Shown one piece after another: positions 1 to 8,475 of a DNA stretch of 64,000 nt. Under the pieces are notes generated by a model. It was not told where the DNA came from and made no database searches. It worked only from the letters and a program-made list of their open reading frames with translations. The first letter of the stretch is position 1. Each line of letters begins with the position of its first letter. Origin of the DNA: Anaerolineaceae bacterium. GTDB taxonomy: Bacteria > Chloroflexota > Anaerolineae > Anaerolineales > Anaerolineaceae. Location of the stretch: the NCBI GenBank assembly GCA_017417055.1, contig JAFPZX010000072.1, positions 1 through 64,000 on the forward strand, given 5' to 3'. The translations under genes were made by a program, and so were the position numbers.

Positions 1-258
1 AATGTGGACAGCCTGTCAAGAGATATTCAAGACACAATCTATTCAAATTGGATTTCTGTGGTTTTTGATGAAGAAAAAAAGGATATTGATGAGGATCTTC
101 AGGAACAAATGAAAAATATTTTCCATCACATCACCAGCGATAGGTCCTCTGCCAAAAAATTTCAAAATCTGCTGAAAGCTCTCGTCAAGCAGGTGATTGC
201 AGAAGATCAGACAGCCGAAGATGACCTGGTGAAGCTGTGGAATAAAAAGAAACCCTGA
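1..258 (+). CDS. C-terminal part of an unknown protein (5' end outside window)
   Basis: The reading frame is open at the left edge and ends with TGA at 256-258; the GTG at position 4 has no ribosome site that could be judged, so this is most likely the end of a longer gene. The visible 85 or so residues are charged and helical in character (runs of D/E and K around residues 24-35), without a motif I recognise. The last 50 bases overlap the end of the minus-strand fragment that follows, which suggests one of the two convergent genes has been extended or truncated by rearrangement. Function unknown. Confidence 0.5.
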   Translation, partial: NVDSLSRDIQDTIYSNWISVVFDEEKKDIDEDLQEQMKNIFHHITSDRSSAKKFQNLLKALVKQVIAEDQTAEDDLVKLWNKKKP

Positions 259-701
259 CCGCACGGCATGATTACCCCTCTGTTCGGGACGGTTCCGGGG
301 GAACCGTCCCGCGTTTGGCGGATCAGCTCAATACGTCCAAATTTATCCCAATGGCTTTCGGCAAACTTTGCCAGTCCCACAGCCTTGGCACAGTTATCCT
401 TTCTGGAAGGATCATGCGGTTCCAGTATATCAAAGACATATCCTTTCGCTTCAGCACGTACAACGATCAAATCCGAAACCTGACATGGGATTGCGACAGG
501 ACCAGGAGATGATGCGGTCAGGCGATTATAATATTGTTTTTGTGTTTCGGAAAGATGTGAAATTGCGCCTTTATATTTATCAAACAGGTTCAAAAATTCA
601 TTTTCAGCAAAATCATTCAGCCGCTGCATAGCGTCCGTGTTCTGAGTCAAAAGGAAATTGTTTTTATTCCATTGATCGATCATATGACATAATTCCCGCA
701 T
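207..701 (-). pseudogene. Fragment resembling the C-terminus of a type III restriction/DEAD helicase subunit
   Basis: About 164 residues. The segment with VRAEAKGYVFDILEPHDPSR and the following GLAKFAESHWDKFGRIELIR resembles, from memory, the extreme C-terminus of large type III restriction/DEAD-box helicase subunits, which normally exceed 800 residues, so this would be a remnant. The last ~30 codons (GSPGTVPN and on) read through a GC-rich palindrome at 285-311 and then into the convergent gene, so the natural end has been lost. It lies 18 bp downstream of the restriction enzyme gene on the same strand and may be a leftover of an older restriction locus. Family assignment is from recalled motifs only. 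Confidence 0.4.
285..311. repeat. Perfect GGGACGGTTCC palindrome
   Basis: CGGGACGGTTCC, a 3-base loop, then GGAACCGTCCCG. It belongs to the GGGGAC-type palindromes dispersed in this window and lies between two convergent reading frames, where it could act as a transcription stop, although no T-run follows. Confidence 0.6.
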
Positions 702-719
702 AAATGATGTAAATTCTCA

Positions 720-1637
720 TTATCGAGGTCCCAAAAACCTATCACCATTCAAATGTATCATATGGTCAGGTGTATCGGATATCCATACTTCTGTTTCCCA
801 GGCTAAGTCAGAACTGAATTTTTTATAAGTTGCTTTATTCGGGAAAGCTGTTACAAATATTTTTCCCGCTTTCACCTCTTTTGTCAATTCTTGAATTTCA
901 AGAAGTCTTTTGGGATTTATAGGGCCAACACTTGTAACCGCTTCAATAAAATAAATCCAATTTGTTTCTTCACGATAAAGTACAACATCCGGCATTTTGT
1001 CATGTAATGTTATCTCAAATCCTAATGCAGAAAGTTTACTACTGTCTTTGATCAAATCTTTCTTTATTGTATCACCAACATACAGGCATTCACTATGAGG
1101 AGCAAAGCGAGGAGCAAATTCCTCAATTATCGCCTTTTGCAATTCGTTATGTAATCCGGGACTAAATTTCAGTGCTTTTCCATTTATATACACAGGCATC
1201 ATCTTCATTCGTTTCTTACTTGCATATTTGTCAACAAGTTTCTCATATTTATCATGATATGCATCTAATCGCTTTGTAAAATCAGAAGTTCCATATGATT
1301 TAAGAACATACAACGTTTCATCTGTTAGTCTATACTTGTAATTAGGACTGTTTGTCGCCTTCCCATTATCCTCAATCAATGCGCCATCGCGAAATGGGTG
1401 CATACAACTCTTTCTAATTGTTTCTCTTGTATTTTCGGCGTATTCCTTTCCATAATGTTTGCTAATGAACCCTAAGACATCATGTATTCTTATCCAATTA
1501 TTCGAAGCGGTATTCCATTCGGAATCAGATGATACGTTAGCCAAAGTCAAGAGAGTATAGGCAGAAATATCCGTTTGCAGCTGATCAGATATACCAATTT
1601 TTTGCAAAAAATCTTTTGCCTCAGATAACTTATCCAT
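720..1637 (-). CDS. BsuBI/PstI-family type II restriction endonuclease
   Basis: About 305 residues from the ATG at 1637. An upstream start at 1685 is possible, but the ATG at 1637 overlaps the methylase stop by 8 bases (ATGGATAA), typical of translational coupling. Residues ~1-110 form an N-terminal DNA-reading domain of the BsuBI/PstI type; the C-terminal half has GDTIKKDLIKD, then MPDVVLY and NWIYFIEAVTSVGPINPKR, matching the family's PD-(D/E)XK-like core with an E-A-V version of the third motif. The enzyme would cut unmethylated DNA; PstI/BsuBI recognise CTGCAG, but the specificity here cannot be read from sequence. It is paired with the upstream methylase. Confidence 0.85.
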   Translation of the reverse strand: MDKLSEAKDFLQKIGISDQLQTDISAYTLLTLANVSSDSEWNTASNNWIRIHDVLGFISKHYGKEYAENTRETIRKSCMHPFRDGALIEDNGKATNSPNYKYRLTDETLYVLKSYGTSDFTKRLDAYHDKYEKLVDKYASKKRMKMMPVYINGKALKFSPGLHNELQKAIIEEFAPRFAPHSECLYVGDTIKKDLIKDSSKLSALGFEITLHDKMPDVVLYREETNWIYFIEAVTSVGPINPKRLLEIQELTKEVKAGKIFVTAFPNKATYKKFSSDLAWETEVWISDTPDHMIHLNGDRFLGPR

Positions 1638-3123
1638 ATGCCACCTCTGAAAGAATCTTATCGCAATTATTTGTGGATAAATCATTTGACTGAATTAATC
1701 GCCTGCCTATTTCACCAATATCAGATAAAGGCGGCACTGGTATATTATTTATTTCAGTACTATTTACTTGCGTACTACCGTTTAATATGCGGTAGTACAT
1801 ATCAAACAATGTTGAATTAAGTATAGCGTATATTCCATAAATTTCATTTAAAGATAAATTTTTCTTGTCAGCTCGTTCTATGAAATTTATTTTGTTTTGT
1901 GTTCCTATTTTGGTGTATTGTGGAAAATCAGATGCCAAATAGATACCACATTGTAAACGTCGCTGCTCTTCTTTGGCAGTAAATCGTTTACAAAAAACAT
2001 AATCCTTGTTTTCCTGTATTAGACCTGAATTGGAATCAACAACCCAATCAAATTCTTTCCCTGACGGCAAGTGATTTACACGCCCATTTTTTATATGTTG
2101 ACTATAAAAAAGCGGAACAGTCCCTTTTTCTTCTGTTTTTCTCAAATCTTTCCATTGTCTGAAATCAACAATAATTCCTGTTTTCATTCTAATTCCAATT
2201 TCAGGAAGTGTTTTTTTATACATATTGACACGTTGAATTGTTTTTACTTCTTCTTCATTCGTAGGTAAGAAAACATACCACTCATCGCCTACAACCACCG
2301 CATTATAAGGCAGCTCTATTTCCGTTATTGAATTAAAATCCTCGTTCGATTTACTCGATGACAAGACAACTCTTTCCGGAGGCGTGTTGGTTTTTTTGAC
2401 CTTTATAATTATTGTTTCTTGCAATACCTGTTCTTGACTAAAAACCTTGTCACGACTAACAAATAAATGAATATGCTCAAGTTTTCCGTATTTCAAAAAA
2501 TATTTTCTAAATGTTTCGAAATACAATCCTGACGTCCAGCTCCGTGGAATTATATAAACCATTTCACAATTCGGCTTCAGATTAAAAAGTGACATAGATG
2601 CGAAAAGAAAGTATAAATTCGGTGCACCATGAACAACACTTGGCATTGACAATGCTGATGCATTATCTTTCATTACTCGTAAATAGGGAGGATTTCCTAT
2701 TATATAGTCATATTTTGGGGGATCGGGATTTGCAAGTATATTTTCCTCAAAGTCATTTGCTTGGGAAAGCAAATAATCGTCTTGTATCACGTGATATTCA
2801 ACAACAATACTTGAATTTTCTTTGATATATCTGAGATTATTTTTCAAAACTGGTAAAACTTGGTTATCTGTTTCATAACAAGTTAAAACAATCTTTTTTA
2901 CAATGTTTTCCGTTTGAATTCTTTCAATGAATGCTGCTGCTAATATTCCCGTACCTGAACCAGGATCAAGTACGGATATTTCATCTTTTTGTCCTAATGT
3001 AAAAAGACTCGCCATATATGCAGCGGTTTCAATTGATGTAAAGAATTGCCCCTTTTTTTTTCTTTCACTTTTCGGCATACCATTAAGGAACTTTTTAGTT
3101 TCTTTGATTACAAAATCCAACAT
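1630..3123 (-). CDS. N6-adenine DNA methyltransferase of a type II system
   Basis: 497 residues. SAM-binding motif I is VLDPGSGTGILAAAF (residues 51-65) and the catalytic motif IV is IIGNPPYLRV with NPPY at 144-147, the N6-adenine (gamma-class) arrangement with motif I before motif IV; the C-terminal half is a target-recognition region. It methylates the site cut by the adjacent endonuclease and so protects the host genome. The start is supported by an AGAGGA ribosome site about nine bases upstream. The region upstream (3124-3319) is AT-rich and holds a short inverted repeat, TAGTC-7-GACTA at 3187-3203, which could be an operator; no separate controller gene is visible. AT-rich composition relative to neighbours fits acquisition by transfer. 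Confidence 0.9.
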   Translation of the reverse strand: MLDFVIKETKKFLNGMPKSERKKKGQFFTSIETAAYMASLFTLGQKDEISVLDPGSGTGILAAAFIERIQTENIVKKIVLTCYETDNQVLPVLKNNLRYIKENSSIVVEYHVIQDDYLLSQANDFEENILANPDPPKYDYIIGNPPYLRVMKDNASALSMPSVVHGAPNLYFLFASMSLFNLKPNCEMVYIIPRSWTSGLYFETFRKYFLKYGKLEHIHLFVSRDKVFSQEQVLQETIIIKVKKTNTPPERVVLSSSKSNEDFNSITEIELPYNAVVVGDEWYVFLPTNEEEVKTIQRVNMYKKTLPEIGIRMKTGIIVDFRQWKDLRKTEEKGTVPLFYSQHIKNGRVNHLPSGKEFDWVVDSNSGLIQENKDYVFCKRFTAKEEQRRLQCGIYLASDFPQYTKIGTQNKINFIERADKKNLSLNEIYGIYAILNSTLFDMYYRILNGSTQVNSTEINNIPVPPLSDIGEIGRRLIQSNDLSTNNCDKILSEVAYG

Positions 3124-3319
3124 ATGTTTAATTCCTCTGTCAAATTTAATTGGTTCCCAATAAGAATAATAAACATAATTAAATTATAGTCGAAATGAGA
3201 CTATTTTTCCAAGATAAAGATATAAACATAGCTAATTGTTCATAAAGCATTAGACTATATAAAAAGCTAACGTCATTAGGCGATACATGGGAACTTTATG
3301 AAAGTGACGAAAAAAACCG

Positions 3320-3574
3320 TCATCTTTCATCCAATCCGCGTTTGCTCCATGAATAGCCGAACAAAACATTTCCGCCGGAAAGCTCGAGAACGGCGGATTT
3401 TTTTATTTCCGGCACATCTCCACGGTTGGTGGCGATAAAAATTTGCTTCCCGCTGCTGCTGTAAATTTCTGACAATTTTACAAAATGGTCAGTACTGATG
3501 CTGTGCAGAATATTATTATCGTGAATTACCGCAGGCAAATCAGTAAGTGATAGAATTGCCAAATCATACAACAC
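3320..3574 (-). pseudogene. Fragment resembling a DUF2326/SMC-like protein C-terminus
   Basis: 84 residues. The segment LAILSLTDLPAVIHDNNILH followed by SGKQIFIAT resembles the C-terminal block of DUF2326 (SMC-like ATPases of defence loci), where the motif with PxxxHDS precedes a strand like QxIxT. Full family members are several hundred residues and have an N-terminal Walker A, which is absent here. It is cut off at its 5' side near the hairpin element at 3596-3664. I read it as a remnant; a small free-standing gene cannot be excluded. Confidence 0.4.
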
Positions 3575-3595
3575 CGAATATCGGAGGAACGGAGG

Positions 3596-3664
3596 TACGC
3601 ACGCAGGGTGCAGTCCTGCTGTGCGGGCTATGCCGCATCAGCAGGGCAGACCCCGGTGTGCTTT
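3596..3664 (+). repeat. Dispersed hairpin element, copy 1 of 5
   Basis: About 69 bp: outer arms GCACGC and GTGTGC, inner stem CCTGCTG pairing with CAGCAGG, and a GC-rich loop. The same design recurs at 32874, 47773, 50077 and, inverted, 60089. Here it sits just upstream of the leader element at 3666. Confidence 0.75.
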
Positions 3665-3665
3665 G

Positions 3666-3742
3666 TTCTATTTTCCTACCACACTTTTAAGAAAAAGTCA
3701 ACGGGCAACATTGTCCGTTTTCTTTTTTTAAGTTGTGGTGTA
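3666..3742 (+). repeat. Shared leader element with terminator-like hairpin, copy 1
   Basis: Contains GTTCTATTTTCCTACCACA, a hairpin with arms ACGGGCAA and TTGTCCGT, and a T-rich tail TTTTCTTTTTTT. A near copy lies inverted at 52325-52408. Both copies lie upstream of a gene in the same orientation (the gene at 3895; the phage-derived group starting at 52286), so they may be attenuators or the ends of short leader RNAs. The remaining stretch 3743-3894 holds nothing recognisable except the ribosome site of the next gene. Confidence 0.6.
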
Positions 3743-3894
3743 TATTGTTTATCAGGATCAAGGAGCAAGGGACGAAGCATAAGGACCGGCGGCAGGCTGC
3801 GGCGAAGCACGCTCAGGCTTCCGGCCTCATGTGCGGCTCCGGTGATGAGGACAGATAAATAGTTGCAATTCGAAAAGGAAGGAGGGTAAACGGT

Positions 3895-5058
3895 ATGTCA
3901 CAGACGAATGGCGCAGCGCTGATTAAAGAAACTGAAAAATATCTGAACGACACCAAAACCGCGCAGACGGATGCGGAAAGCGCCGCACTGCCGTTTGAAA
4001 CGCTGGACGAGTACATCGACGATCCCACCGGATTTAACGATGTGACGGCAAAGCTGTGGCTTAAAGTCAATACTGTTTTTGATCTGGCAGTCAAATACAA
4101 CCGTCATTCCTCCGACTACTTGAAAAGCCTCTCTCTGTTGGAAAAGGGCATCAAATACCTCGGCAGCAGCTGCCTGCAAAAGTACGCTCTGGAATTGAAA
4201 AAATACGTTTTCCCGGAGCTCGCACAGCTGAACACCGAAAATCTTTATAAGATGACAGCTATCCATTTTAACAAAATTGACCGGGCACTCACAGAATATA
4301 TCAACGAACATCAGACCGTGGATGACGCGCTGCTGGATATGGAGTATCGTTACTACAACCTGATGGAACGCCTTCGTGCCACGGAAGTGAAGCTTTATAA
4401 CTACCGCGACAATTATTATTTGGGCAGTGGAAATTCCAACCCGATTATTCATGGTCTGGCTTTTTCTGACAAGAGCTGGGGCAAAAGCATTCATGAACAT
4501 GATAAGCCGATGGCTTTCCAGCGTGCAAGGGCGTTCTCTGCGAAATCAGAAAACGGTGGGCAGTGTTCAGTGGCCGGGGATCAGTGTTCAGTGGTCCGTG
4601 ATCAGCAGTCAGTAGCCAGTCAGCAGTCAGTGAACGGTGGACAGTTGGCAGTGACCAGTGGGAATGAAGAAGGAAGAATGAAGAAGGAAGAGAACTCAGG
4701 TTCCGGGTGTCAGGTTTCAGATGACAGGAATCAGGATGCTGCGGCGACTTCTTCCAACCCGGAAAATCGGGAAATGGTCAGAGAACAGCTCAGCAAAAAT
4801 CCGGAAGCACATGTGGTCTGCCTTGATGATGCCGCGAAGTCGGCACAACAGGACTGTACACAGGCTGCGGAACCTCCGCTATGTATCCAAATCATGAATC
4901 AGGTGGTGATGCGCAGCAGGATTCAGGGGCTTGACTACCTGGGGTTTACAGAAAGGGAGATGAGGCTGCTCGCCTCGGATCCGCTGTTCGAGTCGCTTGA
5001 GCCGTTAATGGCATCAGATATTCGTAAAGCCCTCGCGGAATTTGATAACAGTGAGTAG
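3895..5058 (+). CDS. Unknown protein with an in-frame heptamer-repeat linker
   Basis: 387 residues with a good ribosome site (GGAAGGAGG) eight bases before the ATG. Residues 1-215 look folded and mostly helical (YLKSLSLLEKGIKYLGSSCL, LLDMEYRYYNLMERL); residues ~330-387 form a second conserved-looking block (CIQIMNQVVMRSRIQGLDYL onward). Between them, roughly residues 218-262, the protein is low-complexity Q/S/V/G (SVAGDQCSVV, QQSVASQQSVNGGQ) because the DNA at 4557-4662 is a run of degenerate heptanucleotides of the CAGTGGT/CAGCAGT kind seen elsewhere between genes. The repeat has been kept in frame. No family recognised and no signal peptide. It follows a leader element shared with the phage-derived group at 52 kb, so a phage origin is possible. 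Confidence 0.65.
   Translation: MSQTNGAALIKETEKYLNDTKTAQTDAESAALPFETLDEYIDDPTGFNDVTAKLWLKVNTVFDLAVKYNRHSSDYLKSLSLLEKGIKYLGSSCLQKYALELKKYVFPELAQLNTENLYKMTAIHFNKIDRALTEYINEHQTVDDALLDMEYRYYNLMERLRATEVKLYNYRDNYYLGSGNSNPIIHGLAFSDKSWGKSIHEHDKPMAFQRARAFSAKSENGGQCSVAGDQCSVVRDQQSVASQQSVNGGQLAVTSGNEEGRMKKEENSGSGCQVSDDRNQDAAATSSNPENREMVREQLSKNPEAHVVCLDDAAKSAQQDCTQAAEPPLCIQIMNQVVMRSRIQGLDYLGFTEREMRLLASDPLFESLEPLMASDIRKALAEFDNSE
4557..4662 (+). repeat. Degenerate heptanucleotide repeat inside a reading frame
   Basis: About fifteen 7-base units related to GTTCAGT, GATCAGT, AGTCAGT and CAGCAGT. Seven is not a multiple of three, so the frame is kept over 21-base (seven-codon) periods. The intergenic relatives of this sequence are at 28487-28542, 29788-29822, 49205-49300 and 53700-53738. 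Confidence 0.75.
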
Positions 5059-5126
5059 AATGAGTCAGGAGTTAGAAGTGAATGAACCGGGATCCGGAGG
5101 ATTTCGGCTGTCTGTTTATTTAATCT

Positions 5127-5223
5127 AAGGAAGCACTGATTAATTAAGGTTCGGGGACGGTTCTCCCGAGGAACGAGGGGAACTGTCCTCTCGCCTTCTC
5201 CGGAGTTAATCAGCGTTTTCCTA
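5127..5223. mobile_element. TIR-bounded GTTCGGGGACGG element (MITE-like), full copy
   Basis: About 97 bp with terminal inverted repeats (AAGGAAGCACTGATTAATT at the left, AGTTAATCAGCGTTTTCCT at the right) and an internal palindrome GGGACGGTTCTCC...GGGGAACTGTCCTC. It carries no reading frame. Other full or partial copies are at 13319-13386, 56181-56270, 58416-58490 and, inverted, 60757-60840 and 61181-61252. Size and structure suit a non-autonomous element; the mobilising enzyme is not in this window. Confidence 0.65.
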
Positions 5224-5560
5224 AAATAATATGAGTAGAATGGAACAGTCCCATGAAGGAACAGTCCCCGATGGCTCATGAACAGTAACGAACATGACAT
5301 TTGACAGTAAAAATGATAACGAACAAAAACGCTTTTTTTCCTCAGGTATGCGGTACAATAATAGAGCGAAGCGGAATTGATTTGTTCCGTTTGTTTTCAT
5401 GGAATAAAATACCGCTTCGGGACTGCCCTTCATGGGACTGTCCCTATGATTCAGAAACGTTGTTGGGGACTGTCCCTTCATGGGACTGTCCTCATGATTC
5501 AGAAACGTTATGTGGGGACTGTCCCATAAAGGGACAGTCCCCGGTAAGTAACTAAAAAAC
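5224..5560. repeat. Array of GGGACTGTCCC palindromes upstream of the oxidoreductase
   Basis: This gene-free stretch holds a short GGAACAGTCCC segment (5238-5270) and then, at about 5419-5546, two tandem copies of a ~55-bp unit (TCCCTTCATGGGACTGTCC followed by ATGATTCAGAAACGTT) and a final hairpin TGGGGACTGTCCC/GGGACAGTCCCC ending at 5543. The array ends about 20 bases before the ribosome site of the next gene, so it must lie in its leader or promoter region. Confidence 0.65.
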
Positions 5561-5580
5561 GCCCGGTGAAGGAGAAGAAA

Positions 5581-8403
5581 ATGGGAAAGAGCCTTGCGGA
5601 ATGGAAAGTCGGAGATCCGATGATCAATGAATGGGATTATTGGCAGGACCCGAATTATGTTGCCGAAGACCCTGAAAAGGAAAAGCTGGTCAAAGAGCTG
5701 GCTGAAATGATCACGAATCGCGCTGTCAAAAAACTGATGAAGAAGATCAACAACCGCGATCCGGAATACTGGATGCTGGACATGATCCTCACCAAACAAG
5801 AGGTCAAATTCCTGCTGAGCTTCAAAAAGACCCGTATTCCTTATTCCGTCCCGGAACTGGCAGAGATGAACAATCTCACCCTGGAAGAGACGCAGAAAAT
5901 CGTCGAGTATCTGCGCTGGATCGGCATCATCGAACAGAACCGCGCCAAGACCCCGGACAAACACCTCCAGTACGAAGTGCCGCTCTTCGTCCCGGGCAGC
6001 GCGGAATTCATGATGATGCAGGACAAACTGACCGACGAATTCCCGCAGCTGGCCACCTTCTTCAACCTGATGACCCAGCTCCCGCTGATCGGCATCACGG
6101 AAATGGTTCCTCCGGGCGGCTCCGGCATCGGGATGCACGTCATCCCGGTGGAAAAGGCCATAAGCATGGAAAACAAATCCGTCCCGGTGGAACACATCTC
6201 CCGCTGGCTGGATATGTATGACAAATACGGTGTCCACGAGTGTTCCTGCCGCAAACAGCAGATGATGCGCGGGGAAGGCGCCGGACAGATCCGCGGAGAT
6301 TACTGCATCGGCGTCGGCGACATGGCTGAGTATATGATCGACCGCGGGATCGGTCACTATGTTACAAAAGAAGAAGTTCTGGAGATCCTGGAACGGGCGG
6401 AACGCCATGGGTACGTTCACCAGATCACCAATATCGACGGCGAAAACAAAATCGTCGCCATCTGCAACTGCGCACCGGGCGTCTGCAACGCCCTCCGCAC
6501 GTCCCAGCTGTTCAACACACCGAACATGTCCGCTTCCGCCTACCGCGCTCACGTTGACAAAGACAAATGTGTGGCCTGCGGCAAATGTGTGGAAGTCTGC
6601 CCGGTCGGCGCGGCAAAATTAGGACAAAAGCTCTGCCGCAAAGATGGCAGTGCCGTTACCTATCCAAAGACGCTGCTGCCGGATGACGTGCCGTGGGGTC
6701 CGCACAGATATAATTACAACTACCGCGATGACGCCAAAATCAACTGCTACGACAGCGGCACCGCACCCTGCAAAACCGCCTGCCCGGTTCACCTTTCCGT
6801 ACAGGGGTACATCAAGATGGCAGCCGAAGGCCGCTATGAGGACGCGCTGGAACTTATCAAACAGGACAATCCGTTTCCGATGATCTGCGGCGCTGTCTGC
6901 AACCGCCGCTGCGAAGATGCCTGCACCCGCGGCACCATCGACCAGCCGCTGGCCATCGACGAAATCAAAAAATTCATCGCTTCCCTTGAATTGAAAAAGG
7001 AAAAACGCTACATCCCGATCTGTGAAAAGCACGACGGCGGAATGTGGAGCGATGATTACAAAATCGCAGTGATCGGTTCCGGTCCGGCCGGGCTTTCCGC
7101 GGCTTATTTCCTGCGGCAGGACGGCTATCCGGTGACCGTTTTTGAAAAGGAACAGAAACCCGGCGGTATGCTCATCAACGGCATTCCGAGCTACCGTCTG
7201 GAAAAGGATATTTTAGACGCGGAAATCGACGTGATTCGTCAGATGGGCGTTGAGATCAAATGCGGCGTGGAAGTCGGGAAGGACGTCACCATCCAGCAGC
7301 TGCGTGAACAGGGCTACAAGGGATTCTTTGTCGCCATCGGTATGCAGGGCGGCAGACTGGCCGGCGTTCCGAGCGAAGACGCTCAAGGCGTTGAAACCGG
7401 TGTGGACTTCCTGCGGCGCATCAATCAGGATCATTCCGTAAAGCTCAAGGGACAGACGGTCGTGGTCGGCGGCGGCAACGTTGCCATCGACGTCGCCGGT
7501 TCCGCGCTGCGTGCCGGTTCCGACAAAGTCACCATGCTCTGCCTGGAACAGCGCGATGAAATGCCTGCCGCGAAGGATGAAGTCGCTGAAGCATTGGAAG
7601 ACGGGATCGAACTGATGAACGGCTGGGGTCCGAAGGAAGTCCTGACGAAGGACGGCAAAGTGACCGCTGTGGTATTCAAGAAATGCACCTCCGTTTTTGA
7701 TGACCAGCACCGCTTCAGCCCGCAGTATGATGAAAACGAAACCATCACCGTCCCGTGCGACAATCTGCTGCTTTCCATCGGTCAGTCCGTGATCTGGGGC
7801 GACCTGCTGAAGGGCACGAAGGTGGAAATCAACCGCAACGGCACCGCCAAAGCCGACCCGCTGACCCTCCAGACCGCCGAACCCGACATCTTTGTGGGCG
7901 GAGACGTCTTCACCGGTGCCCGCTTCGCCATCGACGCGATTGCCGGCGGACGGGAAGGCGCTGTTTCCCTGAACCGCTTTGTCCACCCGGGCAATCGTCT
8001 GGATCTCGCCCGCGACCGCCGTGAGTTCATCGAACTGAACAAGGAAGATATCGAAGACCAGACCAAACGCGAAAGCTTTGACAACGCCCAGCGCCAGATC
8101 CCGGGCAAGAAAGCCGGAATCGCCTCGAAGACATTTGAAGACCTGCGCCTGTGCCTGACCGAAGAACAGGTCAAAAAGGAAGCTGCCCGCTGCCTTGGCT
8201 GCGGTGCCACAACCGTCGACACCAACCGCTGCATCGGCTGCGGCCTGTGCACCACGAAATGCCATTTCGACGCTATCCACCTGCGCCGCGATGTACCCGA
8301 AGCCAGCACCATGTACAGGGCTGAAGATAAACTGAAGGGCGTCGGAGCTTACGCGCTCAAACGCGCCGGGAAGATTCTGATCCGGAAGATCAAGGGGAAT
8401 TAG
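5581..8403 (+). CDS. Multidomain Fe-S/FAD NAD(P)-dependent oxidoreductase (GltD-like)
   Basis: 940 residues from the ATG at 5581, chosen because AAGGAG lies six bases upstream; a GTG at 5566 would place that site inside the gene. Order: an N-terminal helical/winged-helix-like domain with a cysteine cluster (HECSCRK, later CNCAPGVC); a ferredoxin 4Fe-4S motif CVACGKCVEVCPVG; the GltD-type cysteine region (APCKTACPVHLS, CGAVCNRRCEDAC); an FAD site VIGSGPAGLSAAY; an NAD(P) site VVVGGGNVAIDVAGSA; and a C-terminal CLGCG plus CIGCGLCTTKC cluster. It resembles the small subunit of glutamate synthase and NfnB/SudB-type enzymes, moving electrons between NAD(P)H and ferredoxin-like partners in the cytoplasm. 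The exact substrate is unknown. The hypBBA genes follow, hinting at a link to hydrogen metabolism. Confidence 0.85.
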   Translation: MGKSLAEWKVGDPMINEWDYWQDPNYVAEDPEKEKLVKELAEMITNRAVKKLMKKINNRDPEYWMLDMILTKQEVKFLLSFKKTRIPYSVPELAEMNNLTLEETQKIVEYLRWIGIIEQNRAKTPDKHLQYEVPLFVPGSAEFMMMQDKLTDEFPQLATFFNLMTQLPLIGITEMVPPGGSGIGMHVIPVEKAISMENKSVPVEHISRWLDMYDKYGVHECSCRKQQMMRGEGAGQIRGDYCIGVGDMAEYMIDRGIGHYVTKEEVLEILERAERHGYVHQITNIDGENKIVAICNCAPGVCNALRTSQLFNTPNMSASAYRAHVDKDKCVACGKCVEVCPVGAAKLGQKLCRKDGSAVTYPKTLLPDDVPWGPHRYNYNYRDDAKINCYDSGTAPCKTACPVHLSVQGYIKMAAEGRYEDALELIKQDNPFPMICGAVCNRRCEDACTRGTIDQPLAIDEIKKFIASLELKKEKRYIPICEKHDGGMWSDDYKIAVIGSGPAGLSAAYFLRQDGYPVTVFEKEQKPGGMLINGIPSYRLEKDILDAEIDVIRQMGVEIKCGVEVGKDVTIQQLREQGYKGFFVAIGMQGGRLAGVPSEDAQGVETGVDFLRRINQDHSVKLKGQTVVVGGGNVAIDVAGSALRAGSDKVTMLCLEQRDEMPAAKDEVAEALEDGIELMNGWGPKEVLTKDGKVTAVVFKKCTSVFDDQHRFSPQYDENETITVPCDNLLLSIGQSVIWGDLLKGTKVEINRNGTAKADPLTLQTAEPDIFVGGDVFTGARFAIDAIAGGREGAVSLNRFVHPGNRLDLARDRREFIELNKEDIEDQTKRESFDNAQRQIPGKKAGIASKTFEDLRLCLTEEQVKKEAARCLGCGATTVDTNRCIGCGLCTTKCHFDAIHLRRDVPEASTMYRAEDKLKGVGAYALKRAGKILIRKIKGN

Positions 8404-8475
8404 GAGTTTAGGTTTTAGGTGTCAGGTTTCAGGTTTTAGGGATTAGAGGTCAGGCAATAGGCATTAGGCAATAGT
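8404..8475 (+). repeat. Heptanucleotide repeat run (TTAGGTT/TCAGGTT type)
   Basis: Ten or so 7-base units such as TTAGGTG, TCAGGTT, TTAGGGA, TCAGGCA and TTAGGCA follow the stop codon directly. The rest of the gap to the next gene (8476-8624) has no gene; AAGGAAAAC precedes the hypB start. Confidence 0.7.

Noticed and set aside
5221..6552. 443-codon minus-strand frame, and a 355-codon one at 7213-8280
   Set aside because: Both are antisense to the oxidoreductase gene, whose motifs and codon use are clear; the frames show no domain.
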